From an uncultured Bacteroidales bacterium (GTDB lineage: Bacteria > Bacteroidota > Bacteroidia > Bacteroidales > FEN-979): a stretch of DNA of 64,000 nucleotides. The notes below the pieces were generated by a model. That model worked only from the letters and a program-made list of their open reading frames with translations, ran no database searches and was not told where the DNA came from. The position numbers and the translations under genes are program-made. The number at the start of each line of letters is the position of its first letter. Position 1 is the first letter of the stretch. Where the stretch lies: positions 62,001 to 126,000 of the forward strand of contig CAISRB010000007.1 in NCBI GenBank assembly GCA_903887775.1, written 5' to 3'. Below, in pieces: positions 18,479-27,444 of this stretch.

Positions 18479-19558
18479 ATGCAAACATTCTCATCCACCC
18501 TGATTCTTGTGATTATCACCTTGTCGGGAGTATGTCAAAAGGCCACAATGTTGCCCAGCGTTGATGAACGCATGGAATTATTGAGCATTGTATTCCGCCT
18601 GGCAGGGGCAAAGGAATACGTCAATAATAAAATCCCTGATTACACAGGAGATATCGACCGGTATTTTGCTCCTTATAAAGATTCTGAACTTGTAAATTTT
18701 ACCCGGAAACTCTGGCAAACCAACGGAGTTTCATTTGATGCCGTGATGTCAATGGCTGTGAACATTGAAATCAAAGACGGGATCAGGTTTAAGGAAGGTC
18801 TTTCGGATGAAAGCCTGGACGATCGCTGGGGTCAAAAAAGCGCAAAAAAGTTCATTGCATTGCTGAACGGGTTTTATACCGAGTCGAAATTCCACGAGTT
18901 CTTTTTAAGCCATAGTCCTTTATATGCTATTGCCCAGGCTAATTTCAGTAAGCTGATAAACCAGGTTGATTTTACCTGGTTTCAGTCATTTTACGGGGGA
19001 AGCCACGGCGGGGATTTTCACCTGGTTGTCAGCTTGACCAATGGGGGCTGCAACTATGGGATGAAGGCAAAGTTTAAAGACGGAAGGGAAGAACCTTATG
19101 CCATTATCGGGACCTGGAAAACCGACAGCCTTGGCCAGCCTGTTTATTCAAATAATGTTACCGAAACGATTATTCATGAATATAATCACTCTTTCTGTAA
19201 TCCTTTAGTTGATGGTTGTTTCAAAGAGATGGAACCAATGGCGGAAAAGCTTTACCGGAAATCATCCAAAATTCTTCAGAAGCAGGCATATGGAACGGCC
19301 AAAACAATGACCTATGAGATTCTCGTCAGGTCATGTGTTATTAGATACTACCAGGAAAAAAATGCAGGAGACGGCAAAATTAAAAGCATGCTGCTTACTG
19401 AGAAAAGTAAGGGATTCCTGTGGATTGATGAACTCGTCAGTGCATTGTCAACTTACGAAAACAACCGCGTTAAATATCCAGCATTAAAGGATTTTATGCC
19501 TGAAATTGTAAAAGTGCAGAACGGATTAAATCCCGATCTTGTCGACCAGGGAAAGTAG
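18479..19558 (+). CDS. DUF4932 secreted zinc-metalloprotease-like protein
   Basis: I start at the internal ATG (18479, 359 residues) because it gives a proper signal peptide (hydrophobic, ending GVCQ); an upstream ATG at 18404 would add 25 residues without a signal. The HExxH zinc motif is HEYNH (His233, Glu234, His237), preceded by ETII, as in gluzincin-type peptidases, and a downstream Glu (EMEPMAEKLY) could be a third ligand. The protein resembles the DUF4932 family of Bacteroidota, exported proteins presumed to be peptidases. It stands alone on the plus strand and is bracketed by inverted 16-mers, which may mark it as a cassette. Confidence 0.8.
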   Translation: MQTFSSTLILVIITLSGVCQKATMLPSVDERMELLSIVFRLAGAKEYVNNKIPDYTGDIDRYFAPYKDSELVNFTRKLWQTNGVSFDAVMSMAVNIEIKDGIRFKEGLSDESLDDRWGQKSAKKFIALLNGFYTESKFHEFFLSHSPLYAIAQANFSKLINQVDFTWFQSFYGGSHGGDFHLVVSLTNGGCNYGMKAKFKDGREEPYAIIGTWKTDSLGQPVYSNNVTETIIHEYNHSFCNPLVDGCFKEMEPMAEKLYRKSSKILQKQAYGTAKTMTYEILVRSCVIRYYQEKNAGDGKIKSMLLTEKSKGFLWIDELVSALSTYENNRVKYPALKDFMPEIVKVQNGLNPDLVDQGK

Positions 19559-19622
19559 CTTTAGGGGTTATTCTGAATGCCATGAGGCAGTAGCTGAAAA
19601 AAACCGTAACTTTACTTTGGTA

Positions 19623-19638
19623 AGTATGGGTATTTTAT
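19623..19638 (-). repeat. Right arm of inverted-repeat pair
   Basis: AGTATGGGTATTTTAT on the plus strand matches 15 of 16 bases at 45947-45962 and is the inverted partner of 18225-18240. It lies 65 bases after the DUF4932 stop codon and 22 bases before the M1 aminopeptidase gene, so it could instead affect the promoter of that gene. Confidence 0.6.
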
Positions 19639-19660
19639 TAGCCGAAAAACGAGTCTGAAT

Positions 19661-21595
19661 ATGAACAAAACCTTGCTGTTTATTTGCTTCATGTTCTCTG
19701 GTATGCTTCAGGCCCAGGTTAACTTCAATCCCGATGAGCTCAACATCATCGCGAAGGGAGAAAGGGATTCATTTACCCGGAGAATCATGCCGGGGTACAG
19801 GACCACAATATCCGCTTACGATGTAAACTATTACCGGTGTTTTTGGGTCGTTAACCCATCGATAAGGCAGATTTCGGGTAATGTCACCGTTCTGTTTAAA
19901 CCCATGCAGCCGGGTTTTGACTCCCTGGTGCTCGACATGAACCAGGCGCTTACGGTTGAAAGTGTGTTCTACCATGGTCAGCCTGCAGTCAATTGGCTCC
20001 ATTCTTCGGACCTCCTGACTGTGCACTTTCCGAATTCTTTACCCCGGAATCTGCTTGATTCCCTTACTGTTTTTTATCACGGCGTGCCGCCGGATGACGG
20101 GTTCGGCACCTTCGTCCAGGCCACCCATAACGGGGCCCCGGTGCTATGGACTCTCTCTGAACCTTACGGGGCAAGCAACTGGTGGCCCTGCAAAAACGAC
20201 CTGACTGATAAAGCCGACTCGGTCGATATTTTTATCAGCGCTCCATCCGTATATAAATCAGCAAGCAATGGATTACTGGTTGAAACCTATCAGGCAGGCG
20301 CCAATAAAGTGTATCATTGGAAACACCGTTACCCGGTTGCAGCTTACCTGATCTGCCTGGCCGTGACCAATTATGCCAGCTTTACCCAGCTGGTTCCTTT
20401 TGGCGGAGACAACCTGCATGTTTTAAATTTCGTATATCCTGAAGATTCAGCAACGGCCGCAGCTCAGCTTCCATCAATTATCCCGATGATACAGCTGTAC
20501 GATACGTTATTCGGGATCTATCCATTCCAGCGCGAGAAATACGGGCATGCCCAGTTTGGATGGGGAGGCGGCATGGAACACCAGACCATGACATTCGTAG
20601 CCGATTTTCAGTTTGAGCTGATTGCCCATGAACTGGGGCATATGTGGTTCGGCGACAAGGTCACCTGCGGGAGCTGGACTGATATCTGGCTGAATGAAGG
20701 ATTTGCCACTTACCTCTCGGGACTCTGTTACGAACATCTCTTACCGGAATTCTGGACGCGGTTCAGGGAGGTGAGAATTCAACAGATCACTTCCCGGCCG
20801 GGAGGTTCGGTTTACTGCAGTGATACGAACAACATTGACCGGATCTTCGATGGCCGGCTTTCCTACGCAAAAGGAGCCATGGTGCTGCATCAGCTGAGGT
20901 GGATCATGGGCGATCAGGCCTTTTTTACAGGGCTGAACAATTATCTCGATGATTTCAGTTTAGCCTATCAATTCGCACGCACGGAAAACCTGAAAGCCCA
21001 TCTCGAAAGTTCCTGGGGGCAGGATCTGACATGGTATTTTAATGACTGGTATACAGGGGAAGGTTATCCGCAGTACCAGGTAAACTGGTCACAAACAGCT
21101 GATACCGTTGCTTTCAGCCTGCGACAGACCCAGTCGAGCCCCACGGCCTCCTTCTTTGCTTTGCCTGTGCAACTGAAACTGAAAAACACCGGCCATGATA
21201 CCCTGATCAGGGTTACAAACACCTTTTCGGGAGAATTGTTTAAGGTTCGCATACCTTTTAATGCCGATTCACTGATCTTCGACCCGGAATTTCAGATCAT
21301 TTCGGGCAACAACATCGTCAGCTCCGTTACTGAACATGGCCTGCAAGCCAGGCTTCAACCGCTTCCCAACCCGGCCACAGACCATATTACTTTCCGTTTC
21401 GGGGGACTGCTGAGCGGGAACGATGGCAGGATTGTTATTTATGATGATTTTGGGCGGATGAAGGATGAGGTTTCAGCTGCTGCAGGTCAAACTGAAATTA
21501 CGATCAGCACTACCGCTTATCCGGCCGGGCTTTATCTTTATGTTTTTTTAGGCCGGGACTTCAGAGACAGCGGGAAATTCATAATAAGCCGGTAG
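19661..21595 (+). CDS. T9SS-sorted M1-family aminopeptidase
   Basis: 644 residues. A signal peptide (ending MLQAQ) is followed by the M1 beta-saddle domain, the exopeptidase motif GGMEH (GxMEN in most M1 enzymes), and the gluzincin catalytic site HELGH with the third zinc ligand 19 residues on (His323, Glu324, His327, Glu346 in WLNEGFA). A conserved Tyr lies in LSYAKGAMVL. The long helical C-terminal domain of classical M1 enzymes is absent; residues about 565-644 instead form a type A T9SS sorting domain (PLPNPATDHITF, IYDDFGRM, YPAGLYLY, FIISR). It should be a surface or secreted aminopeptidase that trims peptides outside the cell. Confidence 0.92.
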   Translation: MNKTLLFICFMFSGMLQAQVNFNPDELNIIAKGERDSFTRRIMPGYRTTISAYDVNYYRCFWVVNPSIRQISGNVTVLFKPMQPGFDSLVLDMNQALTVESVFYHGQPAVNWLHSSDLLTVHFPNSLPRNLLDSLTVFYHGVPPDDGFGTFVQATHNGAPVLWTLSEPYGASNWWPCKNDLTDKADSVDIFISAPSVYKSASNGLLVETYQAGANKVYHWKHRYPVAAYLICLAVTNYASFTQLVPFGGDNLHVLNFVYPEDSATAAAQLPSIIPMIQLYDTLFGIYPFQREKYGHAQFGWGGGMEHQTMTFVADFQFELIAHELGHMWFGDKVTCGSWTDIWLNEGFATYLSGLCYEHLLPEFWTRFREVRIQQITSRPGGSVYCSDTNNIDRIFDGRLSYAKGAMVLHQLRWIMGDQAFFTGLNNYLDDFSLAYQFARTENLKAHLESSWGQDLTWYFNDWYTGEGYPQYQVNWSQTADTVAFSLRQTQSSPTASFFALPVQLKLKNTGHDTLIRVTNTFSGELFKVRIPFNADSLIFDPEFQIISGNNIVSSVTEHGLQARLQPLPNPATDHITFRFGGLLSGNDGRIVIYDDFGRMKDEVSAAAGQTEITISTTAYPAGLYLYVFLGRDFRDSGKFIISR

Positions 21596-21630
21596 AGATT
21601 CTTTAATCTCTCGTGGTAAATTCATCGCAG

Positions 21631-21669
21631 CCCACTGCGGAACCCGGGGCAGGGGCTTACCCCGGGGTT
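21631..21669. terminator. Two consecutive hairpins between convergent genes
   Basis: A small perfect stem (CGCAG-CCCA-CTGCG) is followed by a GC-rich stem from AACCCGGGG and CCCCGGGGTT with one bulged base. They sit between the ends of the aminopeptidase and hybrid-kinase genes. A terminator role fits the position, but no T-run follows, so a REP-like element is a fair alternative. Confidence 0.45.
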
Positions 21670-21701
21670 CATACCATTGATTGAAAACCAGGATATAACC
21701 C

Positions 21702-24071
21702 TCAGCTCCTGACACTTCTGCTGATGGATTCCATAAGTTCATCTTTCCGTACCGGTTTGCTTATAAAGCCGCTGCATCCTGCTTCCATGGCACGACTTTC
21801 TTCTTCAGACTGGGTATAGGCCGTAAGGGCAATGATCAGGATATCAGGATACATGGCTTTAGCTTTACGAGTGGCTTCATATCCATTCATGACAGGCATT
21901 TTCAGATCCATCAGGATGAGATCAGGTTTCAGTCTTTCAAGTATGGTCAGCACCTCGGCTCCGTTTTTGGCACGGATAATGTTTTTTGCTTTTTTTGACA
22001 GCAGAATATGCAACAGTTCATAATTATAATCTTCATCTTCAGCTATGAGAATGGTAAGATCCTCAATGGAAAAAGGTTTTCTGTGCTCGACGGTAACAGC
22101 AGCTGATCCGGGCTCCTGATAGGGAATGTTCAGAAAGAATACTGAACCTTTTCCCGGTGATGATTCAACACGTATGTTGCCGCCCATTACTTCTGCAAGC
22201 CCTTTCGCAATGCTCAGTCCCAACCCGGTCCCCCTTAAACCTGTTAAGGCCTCATGGTTTATCTGGTAGAATCGGTCAAAGATCTTGTCCTGTTCCTCCA
22301 ATGGGATTCCTATACCGGTGTCGCGAACATAAAATTCAATTTCCTTTTCAGTAATAGTGCACCCGAAACTGATTGTTCCGGTTTGGGTAAACTTGCTGGC
22401 ATTACCAATAAGACCGGTAATAACCTGCTTAATTTTCTCTCTGTCGGCGATCACCTGTTCAGACCCGCCTTTGTTATCTATCGAATACCGGAATTGAATT
22501 CCCTTGCTGACAACCATTTCCTTCATTGAAAAATGAATGTCTTCAATCAGTTCCGGAAGTAAGAAGGCATCCGGATTGAAAGGTATTCTTCCACTGTCCA
22601 TGCGTGATATCTCGAGCACATCGTCTATGATGCTCAGCAACTGTTTCGAATTTGAGTTGATGATCCCAAAATACCTGTCCTTCTCGGAACCGGTAACATC
22701 ATCTGACTGTAAGAGTTCGGTGAAACCTATGATTGCATTCATAGGCGTCCGCACTTCATGTGAGATGTTATTAAGGAAAGCAGTCTTCAAGCGGGAAGCT
22801 TCTTCTGCAGCTTCTTTCGCACGGAAGAGTTCACGTTCAGCCTGCTTCATTTCTTCAATATCCCTTGTTATCGAAATAATGTTCGGAACCCCGTTCAGAT
22901 GGATAATTGAGGCAGACATCAGGCCTGTATGCACTGTGCCGTCCTTGAAACGGAACGCCGCTTCGAAGTTTTGAACTTTTTCATCTTTTTTCAGAATCTC
23001 GACCAACCTGCCGCGGTCGGCAGAATCTGCCCAAAGGTTGATCTCTAAAGAGGTTTTGCCAATCACCTCCTCCCTTGTATATCCAGTAAGACTGCAAAAT
23101 CCTTCATTGACTTCAATATACAAACCTGTTTCAAGTTCATTAATATTGATGGAATCAGGGCTCGTGCGGAAAGCAAGTTTGAACCTTTCTTCAGTTTCCC
23201 GTAAAATGATTTCTGCCTGTTTCCTGTCGGTGATATCGCGGGAAACACCGTGAGCCCCCAGGATTTTACCATCCTGGTCGAAAACGGGGTTGGTGTGTAC
23301 CTCCGATGCCCGCAAAGACCCGTCTTTACAATAATGTTCCAGTTCAAGGGTCAGCGAAAAATCCTTTGGCAGTTTTCTTTCGAGGGCGAGGGCAAGACTG
23401 CTTGAATAGAGATCCTTAATCTTATTTAATGAATCAGGAGGATAGATATTGGAAAGTTTGAGATTGAGGAACTCTTCAGGAGTATATCCCCTTTGTTTAA
23501 AAATCGAAGGGCTTACATAAATATACTGCATTTTATCGTTCATCATCCAGATCACATCTGAAGTATTATCTGCGATCTGCCTGTATTTCTCCTCGCTTTC
23601 TCTTAGGGCAGATTCAGTTTGTTTGAAGTCACTGATATCTCTCCCAAAGACGACAAGGCCCTTACGGCTGCGGTCAGGAAAAAAGAGCGGAACTTTTACA
23701 ACGTCAAAAACATGAATCTTCCCATGAATATCAGGTATTTTTTCAACAGTGCGTGAAGTAGTCCCCGAATCCCAGGCCAGGTCATCTGAGCCCTGGCAGT
23801 TGCGGAAAGCATCCCGGTAAATCGGGGCTGTGAAATCGGAAAGCTCAAACTCCGACTTGCCTTTATAGTCTACCCCTTTCAGGCCATAAAGATCGAGGAT
23901 GCTGTCATTTGCCTGCATCCATCTTCCCTCGGCATCTTTGAAACATATAATATCCGGGGATGAATTGATGAGAGTCTGCAGGCGTTCTTCACTGGCCTGG
24001 AGCGCTTTTTCCCGCAAACTGGCCTTGTTAAAGAGAAAATTGTATAATGACCGGTAAGCTGATTCTTTCAT
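21702..24071 (-). CDS. Hybrid sensor histidine kinase, three PAS domains plus receiver
   Basis: 789 residues from the ATG at 24071; the longer frame to a TTG at 24107 would start inside the -7 promoter box, so I reject it. Three PAS domains follow one another (about residues 25-135, 150-275 and 280-400), then HisKA with His438 in ISHEVRTPMN, HATPase with N, G1 and G2 boxes (DTGIGIP, GTGLGLSIA), and a C-terminal receiver with Asp722 in LMDLKMPVMNG. No membrane segment or signal peptide is visible, so sensing is probably cytoplasmic through PAS ligands. No output regulator lies next to it; phosphotransfer to a separate Hpt or regulator is likely. Confidence 0.92.
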   Translation of the reverse strand: MKESAYRSLYNFLFNKASLREKALQASEERLQTLINSSPDIICFKDAEGRWMQANDSILDLYGLKGVDYKGKSEFELSDFTAPIYRDAFRNCQGSDDLAWDSGTTSRTVEKIPDIHGKIHVFDVVKVPLFFPDRSRKGLVVFGRDISDFKQTESALRESEEKYRQIADNTSDVIWMMNDKMQYIYVSPSIFKQRGYTPEEFLNLKLSNIYPPDSLNKIKDLYSSSLALALERKLPKDFSLTLELEHYCKDGSLRASEVHTNPVFDQDGKILGAHGVSRDITDRKQAEIILRETEERFKLAFRTSPDSININELETGLYIEVNEGFCSLTGYTREEVIGKTSLEINLWADSADRGRLVEILKKDEKVQNFEAAFRFKDGTVHTGLMSASIIHLNGVPNIISITRDIEEMKQAERELFRAKEAAEEASRLKTAFLNNISHEVRTPMNAIIGFTELLQSDDVTGSEKDRYFGIINSNSKQLLSIIDDVLEISRMDSGRIPFNPDAFLLPELIEDIHFSMKEMVVSKGIQFRYSIDNKGGSEQVIADREKIKQVITGLIGNASKFTQTGTISFGCTITEKEIEFYVRDTGIGIPLEEQDKIFDRFYQINHEALTGLRGTGLGLSIAKGLAEVMGGNIRVESSPGKGSVFFLNIPYQEPGSAAVTVEHRKPFSIEDLTILIAEDEDYNYELLHILLSKKAKNIIRAKNGAEVLTILERLKPDLILMDLKMPVMNGYEATRKAKAMYPDILIIALTAYTQSEEESRAMEAGCSGFISKPVRKDELMESISRSVRS

Positions 24072-24104
24072 CGTTCTTGCAGGTATTTTGGTAATACAAT
24101 GCGA

Positions 24105-24112
24105 CAAAGTTA
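24105..24112 (-). promoter_or_regulatory. Bacteroidota -7 promoter box (TAACTTTG) for the hybrid kinase
   Basis: On the minus strand TAACTTTG matches TAnnTTTG and ends 33 bases before the ATG at 24071. Its position inside the longer possible reading frame decides the start of the kinase gene. Confidence 0.5.
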
Positions 24113-24158
24113 CTGTTTTTGAACGACTGAAAAACCTGAAGGATGAAATTCATTACTG

Positions 24159-24166
24159 TATCTTTG
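24159..24166 (+). promoter_or_regulatory. Bacteroidota -7 promoter box (TATCTTTG)
   Basis: TATCTTTG ends 22 bases before the ATG of the acyl-CoA ligase gene. With the oppositely directed TAACTTTG at 24105-24112 it forms a compact divergent promoter pair only about 50 bases apart, so the kinase and ligase genes may share control. Confidence 0.55.
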
Positions 24167-24188
24167 CAGTTACATCTGTGATACAGAA

Positions 24189-26873
24189 ATGAATATCCAT
24201 AAACTCAACAACATTTTCAATCCCAGGCGGATCGCTTTGATAGGGGTGACAACAAACCCCAATTCGGTAAGTGGTAAAGTGCTGATAAACCTGGTTAGCG
24301 GAGGATTCCGAGGGGTTGTTTACCCTGTGAACCCGGATCATGAAGCAGTGATGGGAATACCATGCTACCCTGATTTGAAAAGCCTTCCGAGGGCTCCTGA
24401 TTTAGGGATCATCTGCTCGCCGGCCGAAAAAGTACCGGCAGTTGTGAGGGAATGCGGGGAAGCAGGGATACTTGGGATTATCATTATTTCAGCCGGATTT
24501 AAGGAAACAGGTGAAGCGGGGAAAAAACTGGAGGAAGAAATTCGCAACGAGGTTAAACAGTATAAAGGCATGAGGGTGCTTGGCCCAAACTGCCTGGGGA
24601 TCATAGTTCCTTCTCTGAAACTCAATGCCAGCTTTGCCGCCGAGATGCCGAAGCAGGGGAACATTGCTTTCATTTCACAGTCGGGAGCTCTTTGTACTTC
24701 GGTCCTCGACTGGGCGATAGAAGGAAAAATAGGATTTTCGTATTTTGTCTCTATCGGGAACACCCTCGATGTGGAGTTCGGCGACCTGATCGATTATTTT
24801 GGTGAGGATGAGAATACGCATTGTATCATACTGTATATCGAATCCATTCAAAACCCGAGGAAGTTTATGACCGCGGCCCGTGCCTTTGCGCGCAAGAAAC
24901 CGATCATCGTATATAAAGCAGGCAGGTTCCCCGAGTCGGCCCAGGTGGCGGCATCACATACAGGAGCTATGGCTTCGGAAGATGCAGTCTACGATGCAGC
25001 TTTCCAGAGGGTGGGACTTGCCAGGGTTTACGAGATAGGGGATATCTTTTCGGTAGCCGAGCTGATAGGGAGAAACAGGATCCCGCAGGGGCCAAGACTT
25101 GGCATCATTACGAATGCCGGCGGACCGGGCGTTATGGCAACAGATGCACTGATTGCTTCAAACGGGGTGCTTGCCAAACTATCCGGAGAGACCATGCAGA
25201 AACTCAATGAGAACCTGCCCGGGTACTGGTCGCATGGTAACCCCGTAGACGTGCTTGGAGACGCACGGGCCAAACGAATTTCGAAAGCAACACAGATCGT
25301 CCTCGAAGATGATAACGTGGATGCAATCCTGGTGATACTTACGCCCCAGGCGATGACCAATACAGAAGCCACGGCCAGGGAGATCAGCGCCTTGGTCTCC
25401 ACGACCAGGAAACCGATACTTGCCGCATGGCTTGGCGGACAGAGCATGCACAAGGCCGATGATATCCTTGTGGAAGCCGGGATTGCATCATACCGCACTC
25501 CTGAACAGGCGATCAAGGCATTCATGACCCTTGTCGCCTATTCAAAAAACCTGAAAACCCTCTACGAAACGCCAAAGGATATCCCGGTGGAGTTCAGCAT
25601 TGACCGGGAAAAAATGCGCCAAAAATTCAATAAACTTATCCGGGATAAAGGGGAAGTATTATCTGAGGATATATCGAAGCTTATCCTTGAATCATATGGC
25701 ATTACAACAACAAGGCCAATACTTGTTCAGGATGCTGACGAAGCTGTAGAAATTGCGGCAAAAACCGGCTATCCCGTCGTGCTTAAAATCCAGTCGCCCG
25801 ACATCACCCATAAGAGCGATGTGGGAGGTGTCGAGCTTAACCTGGGGGATGAAAAACTCCTGAGAGCCGCTTTTGAACGGATTTTGGATTCAGTGAAACT
25901 AAAACGGCCGAATGCCTGTGTTGAAGGGATCACAGTGCAAAAGATGGTAACCGAAAAGGATGCCGTGGAACTCATCCTCGGGATCAAGAAAGATAAAGTA
26001 TTCGGGACAGTCCTGATGGTTGGAATGGGAGGGATCACGGCAGAGCTCTTTGCCGACAAGGCTCTGGGATTCCCACCCCTGAATGAAAGACTGGCCCGGC
26101 AGATGCTGGAATCGCTGAAGATATACCCCCTGCTTCAGGGCTACAGGGGAAGTCCGCCCAAAAACATTGACAGGCTTATACAGACGCTGATCCGCCTGTC
26201 ATACCTGGCAGCAGATTATCCTGAGATCACCGAACTTGACATCAATCCATTGCTTGTAACCACGGAAGATGTTGTAGCTCTGGATGCGAGGACGATGATA
26301 GATACCCATATTGCAGGAAAAGAACAGCTTCCTTTCGCTCATCTTGCATTGCATCCATATCCTGAAAAATATGTCCAAACGCTTACTCTCCCGAAAGGGG
26401 AAGAAGTCCTTCTGAGGCCGATCAAACCGGAGGATGAACCCCTCTGGCTGGAAATGCTGGGCAACTGTTCAAAAGAATCCCTTTACAGCCGGTTCAGGTA
26501 TTTCTTCCAGTGGCAGTCACATGAGGTGGCTACACGTTACTGCTATATCGATTATGACCGGGAGATTGCCATCGTAGCTGAAGTAAAGGAAGGTAACCAG
26601 CGTAAACTGGTGGGAGTTGGAAGGCTCATAGCCGATCCTGATCATGAAACCGTTGAGTATGCCATCCTTATCATTGATGCCTATCAGCAAAAAGATCTTG
26701 GAAATATCATCACTGATTTCTGCATCAGGATTGCCGGGAAATGGAACCTGAAAAAAATTGTTGCCCAGACTACCACAGACAATAAAAGAATGATCTCGGT
26801 ATTCAGGAAGCAGGGATTTACAATTCATTCCGATACGAAGGATTCGACAGTCGAAGTTGATAAAGAATTATAA
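24189..26873 (+). CDS. ADP-forming acyl-CoA ligase (alpha-beta) fused to GNAT domain
   Basis: 894 residues in the order CoA-binding, succinyl-CoA-ligase-like alpha, ATP-grasp beta (about 480-700) and a C-terminal GNAT acetyltransferase domain (about 735-894), the layout of Pat/PatZ proteins. The phospho-histidine of active ADP-forming ligases is present: His257 in ASHTGAM. The ATP-grasp part shows GYPVVLKIQSPDITHKSD and ELDINPLLV. It should therefore convert acyl-CoA, ADP and phosphate to acid, CoA and ATP. In the GNAT domain the usual acetyl-CoA loop QxxGxG reads QQKDLG, so acetyl transfer is less certain. The genes downstream handle acyl-CoA, which supports a catabolic ATP-yielding role; acetyl- or branched acyl-CoA are possible substrates. 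Confidence 0.9.
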   Translation: MNIHKLNNIFNPRRIALIGVTTNPNSVSGKVLINLVSGGFRGVVYPVNPDHEAVMGIPCYPDLKSLPRAPDLGIICSPAEKVPAVVRECGEAGILGIIIISAGFKETGEAGKKLEEEIRNEVKQYKGMRVLGPNCLGIIVPSLKLNASFAAEMPKQGNIAFISQSGALCTSVLDWAIEGKIGFSYFVSIGNTLDVEFGDLIDYFGEDENTHCIILYIESIQNPRKFMTAARAFARKKPIIVYKAGRFPESAQVAASHTGAMASEDAVYDAAFQRVGLARVYEIGDIFSVAELIGRNRIPQGPRLGIITNAGGPGVMATDALIASNGVLAKLSGETMQKLNENLPGYWSHGNPVDVLGDARAKRISKATQIVLEDDNVDAILVILTPQAMTNTEATAREISALVSTTRKPILAAWLGGQSMHKADDILVEAGIASYRTPEQAIKAFMTLVAYSKNLKTLYETPKDIPVEFSIDREKMRQKFNKLIRDKGEVLSEDISKLILESYGITTTRPILVQDADEAVEIAAKTGYPVVLKIQSPDITHKSDVGGVELNLGDEKLLRAAFERILDSVKLKRPNACVEGITVQKMVTEKDAVELILGIKKDKVFGTVLMVGMGGITAELFADKALGFPPLNERLARQMLESLKIYPLLQGYRGSPPKNIDRLIQTLIRLSYLAADYPEITELDINPLLVTTEDVVALDARTMIDTHIAGKEQLPFAHLALHPYPEKYVQTLTLPKGEEVLLRPIKPEDEPLWLEMLGNCSKESLYSRFRYFFQWQSHEVATRYCYIDYDREIAIVAEVKEGNQRKLVGVGRLIADPDHETVEYAILIIDAYQQKDLGNIITDFCIRIAGKWNLKKIVAQTTTDNKRMISVFRKQGFTIHSDTKDSTVEVDKEL

Positions 26874-26912
26874 TAAAGTTTTTGTCTTTTCGTTTGATAA
26901 AAAAACAATCCT

Positions 26913-27437
26913 ATGAAAAAAAATCAGCTCACAGCTTATCTATTACTTTTTATTTCGGTCCTTATCATTGGAATACCTGCAGTGGCTCAGAAGACGGGTT
27001 CCGCTGCTGTTCAGATTAATTTCAAGGACCTCACAGGGAAATGGCAATACTTAAAAACGACAACAGTCCTTAATGCATCGGCATATATTAAACAACCTGC
27101 ATCTTCGGGCGATACAACCAGGAAACAAGCAACCACAACGTCTTCCGTTAACAGGCAGCAGCTGGACAAAAGCAAACTGCGCGAAATTAGTAAAGGCACC
27201 TCTGTGTTTAAAAATTCATCACTGGAATTCTTTCCCGATCAGACAGTTGTGAAAACAAATGCGAATAAATCTGATAAATATACCTGGAAAAAGAAGAAAA
27301 ACACACTGACTCTGAAAAACCTGTCCTCGAAGGAAAAAATCAAGGTCGAAGTCCTCAATCTTAAAAGCGACACTCTGAAGTTTGCAGAAAATTTTGAATC
27401 CGGCAGTCTGTATATATTCTATCTCCGAGTTAAATAA
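26913..27437 (+). CDS. Small exported protein, lipocalin-like
   Basis: 174 residues with a signal peptide (ending VAVAQ-like, PAVAQ) and a body of short strands: LTGKWQYLKTT, LEFFPDQTVVKTN, YTWKKKKNTLTL, KVEVLNLKSDTLKF. The pattern of a start GKW motif and repeated strands is like the lipocalin-type calycin domains common in Bacteroidota, but I cannot name the family. It sits between the acyl-CoA ligase and acyl-CoA dehydrogenase genes, 39 bases after the first and 7 before the second, so it may be cotranscribed without a role in the pathway. Confidence 0.75.
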   Translation: MKKNQLTAYLLLFISVLIIGIPAVAQKTGSAAVQINFKDLTGKWQYLKTTTVLNASAYIKQPASSGDTTRKQATTTSSVNRQQLDKSKLREISKGTSVFKNSSLEFFPDQTVVKTNANKSDKYTWKKKKNTLTLKNLSSKEKIKVEVLNLKSDTLKFAENFESGSLYIFYLRVK

Positions 27438-27444
27438 TTCGCAT

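Noticed and set aside
21548-21742. 64-codon frame over the hairpins at 21631-21669
   Set aside because: Spans hairpin DNA and the ends of two convergent genes; no sign of a protein family.
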